DNA of 64,000 bases from CAIOHW01 sp964432565 (GTDB taxonomy: Bacteria > Bdellovibrionota > UBA1018), in NCBI GenBank assembly GCA_964432565.1, contig CAYSOA010000003.1, forward strand, positions 1 through 64,000. The letters run 5' to 3'. A model generated the notes under the pieces. It ran no database searches, was not told where the DNA came from, and saw nothing but the letters and a program-made list of their open reading frames with translations. The position numbers were made by a program, and so were the translations under genes. This document shows, one piece after another, positions 9,654 through 19,102 of this stretch. Every line of letters begins with the position of its first letter. Position 1 is the stretch's first letter.

Positions 9654-10730
9654 ATGAGCAATCCCGGAAAGAAATATCTGTCCTACACCCTGGCCACTTC
9701 GGCAATGACCCTCATGATTTTCGCCGTCGTGACCGCCTGCACGGACCGTCAGGCAACGGCCAAGCCGAATATCGTGACCAAGCAGGCTCCGAAGGCTGGA
9801 GTGGTCGCCAAGATTGGCGAAGAGCTGATCACTGAGGAAGAGCTGATCGGCGACGACAAGATGGACTTCTTCGAACTGAAGAAGCGCGAATACGACCTCA
9901 AGATGGATCGACTCAATCGCCTGATGACGGAAAAGCTCATCGGCTCCGAGGCGAAGAAAGCAAACCTCTCGCTGGAAGACTACATTTCGAAGAAAGTCAT
10001 CAAGGGAGACATCAAGATCACGGATTCGGAGATGAAGAAGTTCATCGCCGACAAGCGTATTCCGGAATCGCAGCTCAACGACCAGCTTCGCGAACGCATC
10101 AAGGACTACATGACCAATGAGAAGCGCCAGAACCTGGTGCAGGCTCATATCGCCAAGCTGACCAAGAGCTCGCCGGTCGAGGTCTACTTTGAGCGTCCGA
10201 AGATGGACGTCCAGGTGGAGCTTGGCGAAAATACCCCCACCCTCGGCAAGAAGGGTGCAAAGGTGACCATCGTGGAATTCTCCGACTTCCAGTGCCCCTT
10301 CTGTGCACGGGGAGCCGAAACGGTTCATGAGATCGCCAAGAAGTACGGAAACAAGGTTGTGATCGGCTTCCGTCACTTCCCACTCCCGATGCACAAGGAG
10401 GCGCGTCCTGCATCTGAAGCCTCGATGTGCCTGAACGAGCAGGGCACCGACAAGTTCTGGAAGTTCCACGACAAGATTTTCAAGAACCAGCAGAGCCTGG
10501 ATGACGCCAGCCTGGAAAAGTTCGCGAAGGAATCCGGAGCGAACATGGAGAAGTTCAAGGAGTGCTACTCGTCAAAGAAGTACGCCAAGGCCGTTCAGGA
10601 CGACATGGAGTATGGCGAGAAGATCGGTGTGCGTTCAACGCCCACCTTTTTCGTCAATGGCCAGATCGTGAATGGCGCCGTTCCGCTCGAACAGTTTTCC
10701 GAGATGATCGACGAGGAACTCGCCAACTGA
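9654..10730 (+). CDS. DsbA-family thioredoxin-fold lipoprotein with SurA-like N-terminal region
   Basis: 358 aa. The N-terminus (hydrophobic SAMTLMIFAVVTAC) looks like a lipoprotein signal with Cys29. Residues about 45-185 resemble the helical SurA/PpiD chaperone N-domain (VAKIGEELITEEEL, long charged helices). Residues about 200-358 are a DsbA/thioredoxin_4 domain with the redox motif FQCPFCARG and the cis-proline loop GVRSTPTFFVNG. It probably oxidises or isomerises disulfides in exported proteins while holding the chain. ATG 9654 is chosen over TTG 9630 because GGAGG lies 10 bp upstream. A strong terminator follows. Confidence 0.88.
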   Translation: MSNPGKKYLSYTLATSAMTLMIFAVVTACTDRQATAKPNIVTKQAPKAGVVAKIGEELITEEELIGDDKMDFFELKKREYDLKMDRLNRLMTEKLIGSEAKKANLSLEDYISKKVIKGDIKITDSEMKKFIADKRIPESQLNDQLRERIKDYMTNEKRQNLVQAHIAKLTKSSPVEVYFERPKMDVQVELGENTPTLGKKGAKVTIVEFSDFQCPFCARGAETVHEIAKKYGNKVVIGFRHFPLPMHKEARPASEASMCLNEQGTDKFWKFHDKIFKNQQSLDDASLEKFAKESGANMEKFKECYSSKKYAKAVQDDMEYGEKIGVRSTPTFFVNGQIVNGAVPLEQFSEMIDEELAN

Positions 10731-10763
10731 GAGAGACTTCCCTCTCCAATTTCGTTTAGATGA

Positions 10764-10800
10764 AAAAAAGAGGCCTCCGGTCATACCGGAGGCCTCTTTT
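10764..10800. terminator. Bidirectional intrinsic terminator
   Basis: A perfect stem, AGAGGCCTCCGGT pairing with ACCGGAGGCCTCT around a CAT loop, flanked by A-run on the left and T-run on the right. It can end both the DsbA-like gene and the convergent lipoprotein gene at 10824. Confidence 0.93.
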
Positions 10801-10823
10801 CCTTTCTTCAGGGGTCCACGCCG

Positions 10824-11726
10824 TCAGCGACGGATCAAGGAACAGACTTTCATGACCTTGATTTCTTCGGCATCCACGACGTTCAGGCGCTTCAGCACCG
10901 TCTCGGCGGCAGCGTCGACGTCAAGACCTTCGGACGCCTGGGCGAGAACCACTTCGCTGTAGAACTTCCTCAGGCCGCGAAGACTGGAATCCGGCCAGTT
11001 GTTGACGATCTCTGCGGCAGCCTTGGGATCGAGGTCCTTGCCAACGGCAAGCACCATTGCCTGAACCGTATCCAGCAGGGGGGCAACCTCGCCGCCCTTG
11101 AAGCGCTCCACATTGATCGCCCCGATGAACTCACTCAGTTTTTTGGGCTCGACTACGCCCTTATCCAGCAAAACCTCGGCACGCTTCAAAAAGCCGATCA
11201 CGTGTCTTTTCGCCTCGGCGTCACTACCCGAAACCTTCATCATGCGTTCCCGAATGATTTTCCGGTATCCCAGAAACTGCTTGCGCCGAATCACGCACTC
11301 AGCGCAGTTTGCCAGCGACACGGCTCGGTTACTGGCGATATCGAGGAGGTACCGGGCATCGTCCTCGGTCACCTCGGCGACATCCTTCGAGAGAACTCGA
11401 ATCAAACGCTCGTCATCACGAATTTCGGAAGGCTTCAGGGTCGAAAGACCATTTCGAACCCGGCCCGCCAGGGCCTCGGCCTCGGGCCCCTTGCCGAGCA
11501 GCCGAACCAGCCATTCGGAACCATCCTCGGTGGCCTCGACCATCAGTTTCCTTAGAACCGTTGTCGTACTGGCTGGAGAGCGACCACCTTTAAAGGAGTC
11601 CTTCGAGGCATAATCATCGCCGGCGCTTCTGAGTGTCGAACAGCCGGTACCGAGAACACTGCCTGCGGTGAGAAGCACCACGGCCATCAGTCCGACCGTT
11701 CGTTTTCCGTGAGTTGAATCGATCAT
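10824..11726 (-). CDS. Putative lipoprotein of unknown function
   Basis: 300 aa with a lipoprotein signal: basic HGKRT, hydrophobic GLMAVVLLTAGSV, and lipobox LGTGC (Cys29). The mature protein is mostly helical and charged and contains one CAEC motif in the middle (SLANCAECVIRRKQF) plus a further Cys near the C-terminus. I do not recognise the family. It is convergent with the DsbA-like lipoprotein across a shared terminator and divergent from the long coiled-coil gene. A functional link to the thiol-redox protein is possible but not shown. Confidence 0.8.
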   Translation of the reverse strand: MIDSTHGKRTVGLMAVVLLTAGSVLGTGCSTLRSAGDDYASKDSFKGGRSPASTTTVLRKLMVEATEDGSEWLVRLLGKGPEAEALAGRVRNGLSTLKPSEIRDDERLIRVLSKDVAEVTEDDARYLLDIASNRAVSLANCAECVIRRKQFLGYRKIIRERMMKVSGSDAEAKRHVIGFLKRAEVLLDKGVVEPKKLSEFIGAINVERFKGGEVAPLLDTVQAMVLAVGKDLDPKAAAEIVNNWPDSSLRGLRKFYSEVVLAQASEGLDVDAAAETVLKRLNVVDAEEIKVMKVCSLIRR

Positions 11727-11923
11727 GGTCGCCCTATCCTCTCAAAATGGGGAAAATCCTTCCGCTCCACGCGGCAAACCTTGCCCGGAAGCCTGAGCTT
11801 GCCGGGTTCGGCGATTTCACTGCTCAAGTCCTTGTCGGACGCCATCTGAAAAAACTTGAGCAATTCCAGCAAAGTGATGCCATCCCATCGAACTCCCTCG
11901 GCTTCCGTGAAGTTGAGCCATAC

Positions 11924-11939
11924 TGGTACGGACCTTGCT
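11924..11939 (+). promoter_or_regulatory. Candidate sigma-54 promoter for the coiled-coil/pyk/mutS run
   Basis: TGGTACGGACCTTGCT has the -24 GG (11925-11926) and -12 GC (11937-11938) separated by exactly 10 bp and differs from the TGGCACG-N4-TTGCW consensus at one core base. The predicted start near 11950 leaves about 10 nt, including GGGAAG, before ATG 11960. It lies in the 233-bp noncoding stretch between the divergent lipoprotein and coiled-coil genes. Confidence 0.6.
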
Positions 11940-11959
11940 GCTTCGAGTCTGGGAAGATC

Positions 11960-13708
11960 ATGTCCGGAATCTATGGCACCACCTCCAGCTCGCACTCCTA
12001 CCTTCGGGACCTGCAACAGGATCTCGAAGAAGAAATCCAGCGTGCACGCAAAAGTGTCGACGAGGAGCAGGAGGCCAGCGACAAAAAATTGTCCCGGCAG
12101 AAGCAGCGATTCGAACGAAGCCTCGCAGACACGGTCAAGGACCTTCGGGAGAACCACGAAGAAAGCGTCATTCGCGAGAGAGAGAATCATCGCAGCGAGC
12201 TCAGCCGACTCCAGCGCGAGAACTACGACCGAACGGGTCGTCGGTACGCCGATGAAACACGACAGCGTGCCCTGCTCTCAGAGCAGCTCGAAAGCGCCGA
12301 AGCGATGGCGGATGCCCGCGCCGAAAAGTCGGAGAAATTCAACGATGAACGTGTCCATCGCGCCCTGCTCTCCTCACAGCAACGCGAACAGAAGGACGCA
12401 CAGTCACTGCGGGATGCGCATGCACGAGAGACCGGGGAACTTCGAGATCAGGTGAATACCGCGCTCGAGTTCGAGCGTCGCCACTCGGCTGAACGCGCTG
12501 ACGGGCGCCAGGAGGGCTATCGAGAAGTAGAAGACGAATTTCTGGATCAGCGCCGCATCCTTGAAGAGCAGTTTCAGTCCGAAATCAACTCGCTGAAGCA
12601 CAAGTCCTCCGGCCGTGAAGACGAGCTTCGAGCAAAACATGCCGAAGTCATGCGGGAGCACGAGCAGACCCACACGGATCGCATCCGACGCCAGGAGGCG
12701 GAGCACATGCTCAACCGCAGGGAGCTGGGAGACGCCTATGATGAGAACATCGACCAGATCACCAAAAAGACGGAAGGAACCGAGGCTCGCTTTCATGACA
12801 AGCTAGCCTACCAGCGCGAAAGCCAGGCACGGGACTATGACCGTACGATCAGAAGCCAGGCCCAAAACTACGAAGAGCAGTTGGCCCGAAGTCGTACCGC
12901 AAACTTCGAATCGACTCAGCAGCTCGAGGCCGAGCTACTCGAGGCGCGCACCATGCCGGACCCGCGCCGTATCGCCCCCGTCGCTTACCAGAAGATTCAG
13001 GACGCTGCCCGAACGCAGGCGGATGAGATCATCAAAACTCGCGAGGCTCAGCACGCCGACACACTGAGGGCGGCCAAGGAGCGGGCCCGCCACACGTACG
13101 AGGATCAGAGCCAGGAACATGCCCACCAGATTACCAAGCTCAACCGCGAAAAGACGCGAAACGAGCTGCTGGCGCAAACTCGGGTCAATCGGGTCGCCTC
13201 CGAAGCCGAAGAACGAGTTCAGAGCATTCGCGTCGACAAAGAGCGTGAAATGACCCGTACTCTGGGCTCGAACAACCGCATTCACTCCCGAGAAATGGAA
13301 ATGACGCGGCGCAACTATGAGGAAATCGTCGAAAACCTCAGAAACGAACACGAGGACAAGCTGCTTCTGATTCGGGACCAGATGGAATTCGAAAACCGGA
13401 TGCTTCGCAGGGCTTCCGCCAACCGGGAAAATGAGTTAACCCGAGAGTACGAAAAGCGCCTCGACGAAGCCAAAGCCGACTCCTCCGAACAGTTGAAACG
13501 GGCCCAAGCGGACACCGAAAACCGAGTTCAAGAGCTGGAGGAGCGACAGAGGGACGAGCTGAACCGGATGACGGCCATTCACGATCGTCGCGTGGCCCAG
13601 CTGGAGCAGCAGTTTGAGAATCGAGAACGCATGATGGCCCGAAACTATCAGGACGAAATCGAGAAACTCAAACGTGCCAATGCCCACCTCCTCGCCAAGA
13701 AAAGTTAA
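11960..13708 (+). CDS. Long coiled-coil protein, unknown function
   Basis: 582 aa, almost wholly Glu/Arg/Gln-rich heptad-like helix from residue 15 to the end, with a short N-terminal head (MSGIYGTTSSSHSYLRDL). There is no signal peptide and no membrane segment, so a cytoplasmic filament or scaffold is likely. Recurrent RxxYE and EHExxI patterns are seen, and no enzymatic motif. The frame is open upstream to 11714, but ATG 11960 has GGGAAG just before it and fits the sigma-54-like element. The 3' end overlaps pyk by 29 bp, implying co-transcription with pyk and mutS. Confidence 0.82.
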   Translation: MSGIYGTTSSSHSYLRDLQQDLEEEIQRARKSVDEEQEASDKKLSRQKQRFERSLADTVKDLRENHEESVIRERENHRSELSRLQRENYDRTGRRYADETRQRALLSEQLESAEAMADARAEKSEKFNDERVHRALLSSQQREQKDAQSLRDAHARETGELRDQVNTALEFERRHSAERADGRQEGYREVEDEFLDQRRILEEQFQSEINSLKHKSSGREDELRAKHAEVMREHEQTHTDRIRRQEAEHMLNRRELGDAYDENIDQITKKTEGTEARFHDKLAYQRESQARDYDRTIRSQAQNYEEQLARSRTANFESTQQLEAELLEARTMPDPRRIAPVAYQKIQDAARTQADEIIKTREAQHADTLRAAKERARHTYEDQSQEHAHQITKLNREKTRNELLAQTRVNRVASEAEERVQSIRVDKEREMTRTLGSNNRIHSREMEMTRRNYEEIVENLRNEHEDKLLLIRDQMEFENRMLRRASANRENELTREYEKRLDEAKADSSEQLKRAQADTENRVQELEERQRDELNRMTAIHDRRVAQLEQQFENRERMMARNYQDEIEKLKRANAHLLAKKS

Positions 13709-15161
13709 GATCGTCTGCACTCTGGGGCCTTCCTCCTCAAGCCCCGAGAAAATCACCGCACTGATTGAAGCCGGCATGGACATCGCCCGGCTGAACTTCA
13801 GCCACGGAACCCACGCGTTTCATGCTGGCCTGATTTCAACGATCCGGACCTGTGCGGCGGCAACCGGTCGAACCGTAGCCATCATGCAGGACCTTCAGGG
13901 TCCCAAGATTCGACTCGGGAAACTTCCCGCCGAAGGAGTCCTGCTTTCGACCGGACAGAAGGTGTGCCTTCATCCCGAGGGCACCCCTCCCTCCTCCGTG
14001 CAGGTCGACGAACTGGCGCTGCCGATCATGGCTGAAATCGCTGCTGCAGTTGCCGCAGACGTTCGCCCCAATGCGCGCATCCTGTTCGACGACGGCAAGG
14101 TCGCGACTCGAACCACTTCGATCACCGGGGCGGAGATTCATGTGGTGGTGGAAGTGGGCGGGCGACTCACCAGCCACAAGGGAATGAACCTTCCCGGCAC
14201 ACCTCTCTCGATTCCGTGCCTGACCGAGAAAGACCGCGAGGACATGAAGTTTGGCGTATCCCAGGAAGTGGATGCGATCGCGCTTTCATTTGTTCGGTCG
14301 GCGGAAGACATCCTCAACCTCAAGGATGAAATTCGCGCTTTGACCTCAGATGTACCGATGGTCGTCGCGAAGATCGAGCGAGAAGAGGCCGTCGAACAGA
14401 TGGACTCGATCATCGAAGTCTCGGACGCCCTGCTGGTCGCCCGTGGGGATATGGCCGTCGAGGTCGGTGCGTGGCGGGTTCCGGGAATCCAGAAACAGCT
14501 CATCAAGAACTGCAACGAGCTGGGAGTTCCGATCATCACTGCCACTCAGATGCTCGAATCGATGATCCAGTCTCCGACGCCAACTCGCGCAGAAGCGAGC
14601 GACGTGGCCAACGCCGTATTCGACGGTACCGACTGCGTCATGCTCTCGGGTGAAACAGCCTCGGGCGAATACCCGGTCGAAGCCGTGAGCATGATGGCTC
14701 GAATCATCGAAGAAGCGGAAACGAGCCCCGGGTTCTATTCCTCGAGGGAGATATTGCCCCTGCCCGGCTCGATCGTCGAATCGATCGAATTCAGCGCCTC
14801 GCGAATTGCCAACCACGTGGGCGCAACCCTCATCGCCTGCATCACCCATTCCGGAATGGCTGCCCGGGTGCTGGCCAAGTATCGCCCCTACCGCCCCATC
14901 TTGGCCATCATGGACCACGAGCGCCAGCTTCGCCGTCTTGCCTTCGTCTGGGGGGTTCGCGGAGTGATCATCCCCAAGATCGTGGCCACGGACGACCTGT
15001 TTGCCATGGTCGAGAACACCCTGCTGCAGCATGGCCTGGCGGAGAACCAGGACTACGTCGTTGTGACGGCTGGAGTTCCCACCCTGCGGCGCGGAACCAC
15101 CAACATGATCAAGGTGCACCGGATCGGGGCCCAGGCGGAGCGCGCCCCCAGAAAGCTGTAG
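13680..15161 (+). CDS. pyk: Pyruvate kinase
   Basis: Transfers phosphate from phosphoenolpyruvate to ADP, the last step of glycolysis. The 493-aa protein starts KVKIVCTLGPSSSS and carries the barrel motifs NFSHG and MQDLQGPKIRLGKL, the active-site region VVAKIEREEAVEQMDSI with ALLVARGDMAVEV, then TATQMLESMI and CVMLSGETASGEYP, followed by the regulatory C domain. ATG 13680 lies inside the end of the coiled-coil gene; GTG 13674 is also possible. No ribosome binding site is obvious, so coupled translation is likely. mutS follows 5 bp after the stop. Confidence 0.97.
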   Translation: MPTSSPRKVKIVCTLGPSSSSPEKITALIEAGMDIARLNFSHGTHAFHAGLISTIRTCAAATGRTVAIMQDLQGPKIRLGKLPAEGVLLSTGQKVCLHPEGTPPSSVQVDELALPIMAEIAAAVAADVRPNARILFDDGKVATRTTSITGAEIHVVVEVGGRLTSHKGMNLPGTPLSIPCLTEKDREDMKFGVSQEVDAIALSFVRSAEDILNLKDEIRALTSDVPMVVAKIEREEAVEQMDSIIEVSDALLVARGDMAVEVGAWRVPGIQKQLIKNCNELGVPIITATQMLESMIQSPTPTRAEASDVANAVFDGTDCVMLSGETASGEYPVEAVSMMARIIEEAETSPGFYSSREILPLPGSIVESIEFSASRIANHVGATLIACITHSGMAARVLAKYRPYRPILAIMDHERQLRRLAFVWGVRGVIIPKIVATDDLFAMVENTLLQHGLAENQDYVVVTAGVPTLRRGTTNMIKVHRIGAQAERAPRKL

Positions 15162-15166
15162 TTTTC

Positions 15167-17854
15167 ATGGAATCCGCAGTGCTCGCCGACGCCACGCCGC
15201 TCATGCGGCAATACTGGGAACTGAAAGCGACGGTTCCCGATGCACTCCTGTTTTTTCGCATGGGGGATTTTTACGAGCTCTTCGGCGACGACGCCGTAGA
15301 AGCCTCGCGGCTGCTCGAGATCACCCTCACGACACGTGACCGGACCAAGGCGAATCCGATGCCCATGGCCGGCGTCCCCCACCATTCCGCCCACGGTTAC
15401 ATTCAAAGACTGCTCCGTGCTGGAAGAAAAGTGGCCATCGGCGAACAAATGGAAGACCCCGCCTCGACCAAGGGACTGGTTCGCCGGGACATCGTCCGAG
15501 TGCTCTCTCCTGGAGTTCAGTTCGACCTGGACGCAAATGACTCGGCCTGGCTCGCCATCGCCCTGCGAGAGGATTCAGCCGCTTGCTGGACGCTGGGCTG
15601 CCTCGACGCCTCGACCGGGCACACGGCTTATGCCACGGGCCTCTCCGAGGCGGAGCTCCTCGGAGAACTCTCGCGCCATCCGATTCGACAGTTGCTGCGG
15701 CTTGATGGAGACCTGCCCGAAGGTGTTCGTGCGGCACTTCGTCCGGACACCCTGCTTGAAGAGCTCTCGGCCAATCATCTCGCACAGGCAGCCGCCCACT
15801 CCTTTCTTTGCCGACAGTTCGGCGTGGGATCGCTCGATGCCTTCCTACCCTCCGGGACTGCCGTTCATGCGCTGGGGATTCTGGCGCACTATGCGGCCCG
15901 CTCGCAGCGAGTCGATCGACTGGCGCATCTGCAGCCCCCGGTCCCCCTGCACCACCAGACTTCCATGGCGCTGGGCCCCCAGACGGCCGATCACCTCGAT
16001 CTTTTTCCGGCACCTGACGCCCGCCCGAATCTCTTTTCCGAAATTCAGTCCACAAAAACGGCTTCAGGTGCGCGCCTCCTCAAAAGATGGATTGCAGAGC
16101 CCCTCGCTTCGATCGATGCCATCTCAAAGCGCCAGGCCTCGGTAACCCAGCTTGCAGACTCTCCTGCCGCCCGAGAAAAGTTGCGGGCAGCGCTCTCAGA
16201 TGTCTACGACCTCGAGCGCATCCTGGGGCGAGCCCACACTGGACTGGCCAACCCCCGGGACACACGTGCACTGGGAGTATCCCTGTCGCGCCTCAAAACT
16301 ATTCTCGAAAACCTGCAGCTTCTTGAAAATCACCTCGCATCCGTCCCACCGCGCCAACCGCTTGCTCCGGGGCTAATCGAGCTTCGCCAGCTTCTGCGAA
16401 ATACAGCCGCTGAAGTCGATTCCCTTGCCCACCAGATTTTGCAGACCCAGCGCGAAGAAGCCCCTTTGGTGGCTCGCGACGGCAGTATCTTCAAGACCGG
16501 CACCCATGCCGAACTCGATCGCCTGATCGAGCTCTCTGAAAACGGCGCGCGCTTTCTGGTCGATCTCGAAGCACGAGAGCGGGAAGCTACGGGCATTTCC
16601 TCGCTCAAGGTCAAGTACAACCGAGTCTTCGGGTATTTCATCGAGATCACGCAGGCCCATCTCAAGAGTGTTCCCGCCCACTACCAGCGCAAGCAGACGA
16701 CCGTCGGAGCCGAACGGTTCTTTACGGACGAGCTCAAGAAGTTCGAAGAGGAAGTCGTGAGCGCAGGCACACGCCAGAAGGCTCTCGAGCAGCAGCTCTT
16801 CAATGAACTGCTCGAAAAAATTCGAGCCCAGACCCGGGCGATCACGGCGGCGGCCCAGGCCCTTGCCGAGATCGACGCACTCGTGTCACTGGCTACGCTC
16901 TGCGAACGTCCCGGGTGGAGTTTTCCCCAGATCGACCAATCGCTCGATCTGGACATCCGCCAGGGACGCCATCCCCTGGTGGATCGCGGAGAGTTCGTAC
17001 CCAACGACCTGCAGCTCGATCCGGAGCATTGCCGGGCGCTCTTGATCACAGGACCGAACATGGGCGGAAAATCGACGCTGATGCGACAGGTCGCCCTGAT
17101 CATCCTACTCGGACAGATCGGCGCTCCTGTTCCGGCTTCGTCGGCACGCTGGGGAGTCGTCGACTCGATCTACACTCGAATCGGCGCCCACGACGCCATC
17201 GCGAGGGGCCAGAGTACCTTCATGGTGGAGATGACGGAGCTCGCGCACCTGCTGCACCATGCCGGCCAGCGATCGCTCGTCGTTCTCGATGAGATCGGCC
17301 GGGGAACCAGCACCTATGATGGAATGAGCGTGGCCTGGGCGACACTCGAGTGGATCAGCACGAGAATTCAGGCACGCACGCTGTTTGCCACCCACTATCA
17401 CGAGCTGACGCGCTTAAGTGAGCGGCTACCGGCCCTAAAAAACGCCCACATGGCGGTCGATTCGTCACGAGACCTCAAGGACCATTCGGGACTGCGCTTT
17501 CTGTACCTCCTTCGTGAGGGTCCAACCAATGAGAGTTTCGGCATTCACGTTGCCAAACTGGCGGGACTTCCCCAATCCGTAGTCGATCGCGCCTGGCAGG
17601 TTCTTGAAACCCTCGAACGCGAATCACGCGGTCCGCAGCCGGTTCCGCCATCGATTGCCGGCAGCCCGCCCGAAGGGCAGCTTTCATTTTTTGCTCCTCC
17701 ATCTGCGCCACGAGTGGAAATACGCACGGAGATCCGCAGGGAGTTCGTGCCGCATCCCTCGATCGAAACTCTGAAATCGGCCGCCATCAACGAGATGACC
17801 CCCCTTCAGGCACTGAACTTCCTGGCGGAGCTTCAGAAGGCCGTTCTACAGTAG
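15167..17854 (+). CDS. mutS: DNA mismatch repair protein MutS
   Basis: Mismatch-recognition ATPase, 895 aa, full length. The N-terminal clamp has the mismatch-contact region FFRMGDFYELFGDDA with the Phe-x-Glu motif (F and E of FYEL). Connector, lever and clamp domains follow. The ATPase has Walker A GPNMGGKSTLMRQ, Walker B VVLDEIGRGTSTYDG and the HYHELT motif. The C-terminal helix-turn-helix ends NEMTPLQALNFLAEL. No mutL is in the window. The gene is 5 bp from pyk in the same direction. Confidence 0.97.
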   Translation: MESAVLADATPLMRQYWELKATVPDALLFFRMGDFYELFGDDAVEASRLLEITLTTRDRTKANPMPMAGVPHHSAHGYIQRLLRAGRKVAIGEQMEDPASTKGLVRRDIVRVLSPGVQFDLDANDSAWLAIALREDSAACWTLGCLDASTGHTAYATGLSEAELLGELSRHPIRQLLRLDGDLPEGVRAALRPDTLLEELSANHLAQAAAHSFLCRQFGVGSLDAFLPSGTAVHALGILAHYAARSQRVDRLAHLQPPVPLHHQTSMALGPQTADHLDLFPAPDARPNLFSEIQSTKTASGARLLKRWIAEPLASIDAISKRQASVTQLADSPAAREKLRAALSDVYDLERILGRAHTGLANPRDTRALGVSLSRLKTILENLQLLENHLASVPPRQPLAPGLIELRQLLRNTAAEVDSLAHQILQTQREEAPLVARDGSIFKTGTHAELDRLIELSENGARFLVDLEAREREATGISSLKVKYNRVFGYFIEITQAHLKSVPAHYQRKQTTVGAERFFTDELKKFEEEVVSAGTRQKALEQQLFNELLEKIRAQTRAITAAAQALAEIDALVSLATLCERPGWSFPQIDQSLDLDIRQGRHPLVDRGEFVPNDLQLDPEHCRALLITGPNMGGKSTLMRQVALIILLGQIGAPVPASSARWGVVDSIYTRIGAHDAIARGQSTFMVEMTELAHLLHHAGQRSLVVLDEIGRGTSTYDGMSVAWATLEWISTRIQARTLFATHYHELTRLSERLPALKNAHMAVDSSRDLKDHSGLRFLYLLREGPTNESFGIHVAKLAGLPQSVVDRAWQVLETLERESRGPQPVPPSIAGSPPEGQLSFFAPPSAPRVEIRTEIRREFVPHPSIETLKSAAINEMTPLQALNFLAELQKAVLQ

Positions 17855-17950
17855 TCCATGTGTCCGCCCGGACGCATTACGCAACATCCTCCCCGCCCCT
17901 AGACTGGAAAGTGTTGGTGCCGCCATTGCCGGCGGCCAGGAGGAAGCCAG

Positions 17951-18268
17951 ATGTCTCAGTCTGCACGTCGATCGACATGGATTACGAGCACGATCGTGCT
18001 CGCGTTCGTCGGATTCGCGGAGGCCCGACCTCCGTCATCGAAAAATCCCGCCCCCGATCTGAATAAGCCGCTGGCGCTTCACCGAGCCCCGGCTTCGGTC
18101 AATCCGCTGCTGGAGGCTCCGCTTCGAGACTTCCGCCGACCGGGCGTCTCGCTGCTTCAGCAGGGAGGAAGCACCGGTTCTCGGTGGCGCCTGATGGGCA
18201 CCTGCCGACGGGACGTGGGCGTGCAAAACCACGAGCCCGGCTTCGGCTATGGGGACTGCGGAAACTGA
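17951..18268 (+). CDS. Small exported protein of unknown function
   Basis: 105 aa. The N-terminus (SARRSTWITSTIVLAFVGFAEA) looks like a signal peptide cleaved near AEA-RP. The mature part is Pro/Ser-rich and ends in a Cys-containing tail (two Cys). A strong AGGAGGA lies 7 bp before the ATG, which argues it is a real gene although no family is recognised. It is convergent with yebC with 1 bp between stops and no terminator. Confidence 0.65.
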   Translation: MSQSARRSTWITSTIVLAFVGFAEARPPSSKNPAPDLNKPLALHRAPASVNPLLEAPLRDFRRPGVSLLQQGGSTGSRWRLMGTCRRDVGVQNHEPGFGYGDCGN

Positions 18269-18269
18269 C

Positions 18270-18992
18270 CTACTTTAATGCCGTATAGACCCGATGCACA
18301 TCATCGTGGTCATCGATGGCCTGCAGAAACTCAATCGTTTCCTTCTTCTGCTCATCATCCAGCTCGACGATCGACTTGGGAATATAGCTTAGCTCCGAGA
18401 GAGTCACCGTCCAGCCCATCTGGCTGAGCGCCTTGGTGACGGCATCGAGATCGGTTGGCTCGGCAAAAAACCGTGCTCCGGTTTGGCCTTCGGCGACTTC
18501 CTCGGCTTCGAGCGGCTCCACGTTCTGCGCGCCCGCTTCAATGGCCGCACCTTCGATGTCGAGTCCGGCTTGACCAGTCGTCGCTTCCACCACTCCCAGC
18601 CGGTCAAACATCCAGGCCACCGCGCCCTGCGCTCCGAGCTGGCCTTTGCGAAAAAGCACGCGTACATCCGCGGCCGTGCGGTTCTTGTTGTCGGTCAGGC
18701 ATTCGACGATGACGGGAACGCGGTGGGGAGCAAAGCCCTCGTAAGAAATCGTTTCGAACTGAACGGCCTCATCCAGAAGCCCGGCGCCTTTCTTGATTGC
18801 GCGGTCAATCGTATCCCGCGGCACGCTCTGCTTCTTGGCGGCTTCAACCCCGGCGCGCAGGCGGGCATTATTGTCTGGATTCGGATCACCCAGCTTGGCT
18901 GCGACGATGATTTCCTTGACCAGCTTCCCGGTCAGCGCACTGCGCTTGGACGAGTTCTGGATCCTGCCGGCGTGTTTCCACTGTGCTCCCAT
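18270..18992 (-). CDS. YebC/PmpR-family protein (translation or transcription regulator)
   Basis: 240 aa, standard length. It starts MGAQWKHAGRIQNSSKR, then ARLRAGVEAAKKQSVPRDTIDRAIKKG and the YEGFAPHRVPVIVECLTDN signature. The family is widely annotated as DNA-binding transcription regulators, and more recent work links members to relief of ribosome stalling. It probably has its own promoter (19000-19028) with the ATG so close to the -10 that the mRNA would be leaderless. No Shine-Dalgarno is visible. Confidence 0.93.
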   Translation of the reverse strand: MGAQWKHAGRIQNSSKRSALTGKLVKEIIVAAKLGDPNPDNNARLRAGVEAAKKQSVPRDTIDRAIKKGAGLLDEAVQFETISYEGFAPHRVPVIVECLTDNKNRTAADVRVLFRKGQLGAQGAVAWMFDRLGVVEATTGQAGLDIEGAAIEAGAQNVEPLEAEEVAEGQTGARFFAEPTDLDAVTKALSQMGWTVTLSELSYIPKSIVELDDEQKKETIEFLQAIDDHDDVHRVYTALK

Positions 18993-18999
18993 GATTCAG

Positions 19000-19028
19000 T
19001 AACTAGCCTGATTCCTTGGGCTTTTCAA
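19000..19028 (-). promoter_or_regulatory. Candidate promoter for the yebC-family gene
   Basis: On the minus strand TTGAAA (19023-19028) and TAGTTA (19000-19005) are 17 bp apart. The -35 matches consensus at 5 of 6. The ATG at 18992 starts 7 bp after the -10, which predicts a leaderless transcript. Confidence 0.4.
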
Positions 19029-19102
19029 ACCTGTGATCTTTTTTTATCGCCTCCAAAAAAATCATACTAAACTGGTCAATAATCGGGGGCTAGCCAGAAC
19101 TC

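Noticed and set aside
9069..10469. 466-residue open frame on the minus strand
   Set aside because: It lies antisense to kdsD and the DsbA-like gene, crosses two genes, and shows no recognisable domain; a codon-bias shadow.
11714..11959. Longer start for the coiled-coil gene at ATG 11714
   Set aside because: It would overlap the start of the divergent lipoprotein gene, lacks coiled-coil character, and runs through the sigma-54 element.
17915..17929. TGGTGC-N5-TTGC before the small exported protein gene
   Set aside because: Two mismatches in the -24, and the predicted start site would fall inside the Shine-Dalgarno sequence.
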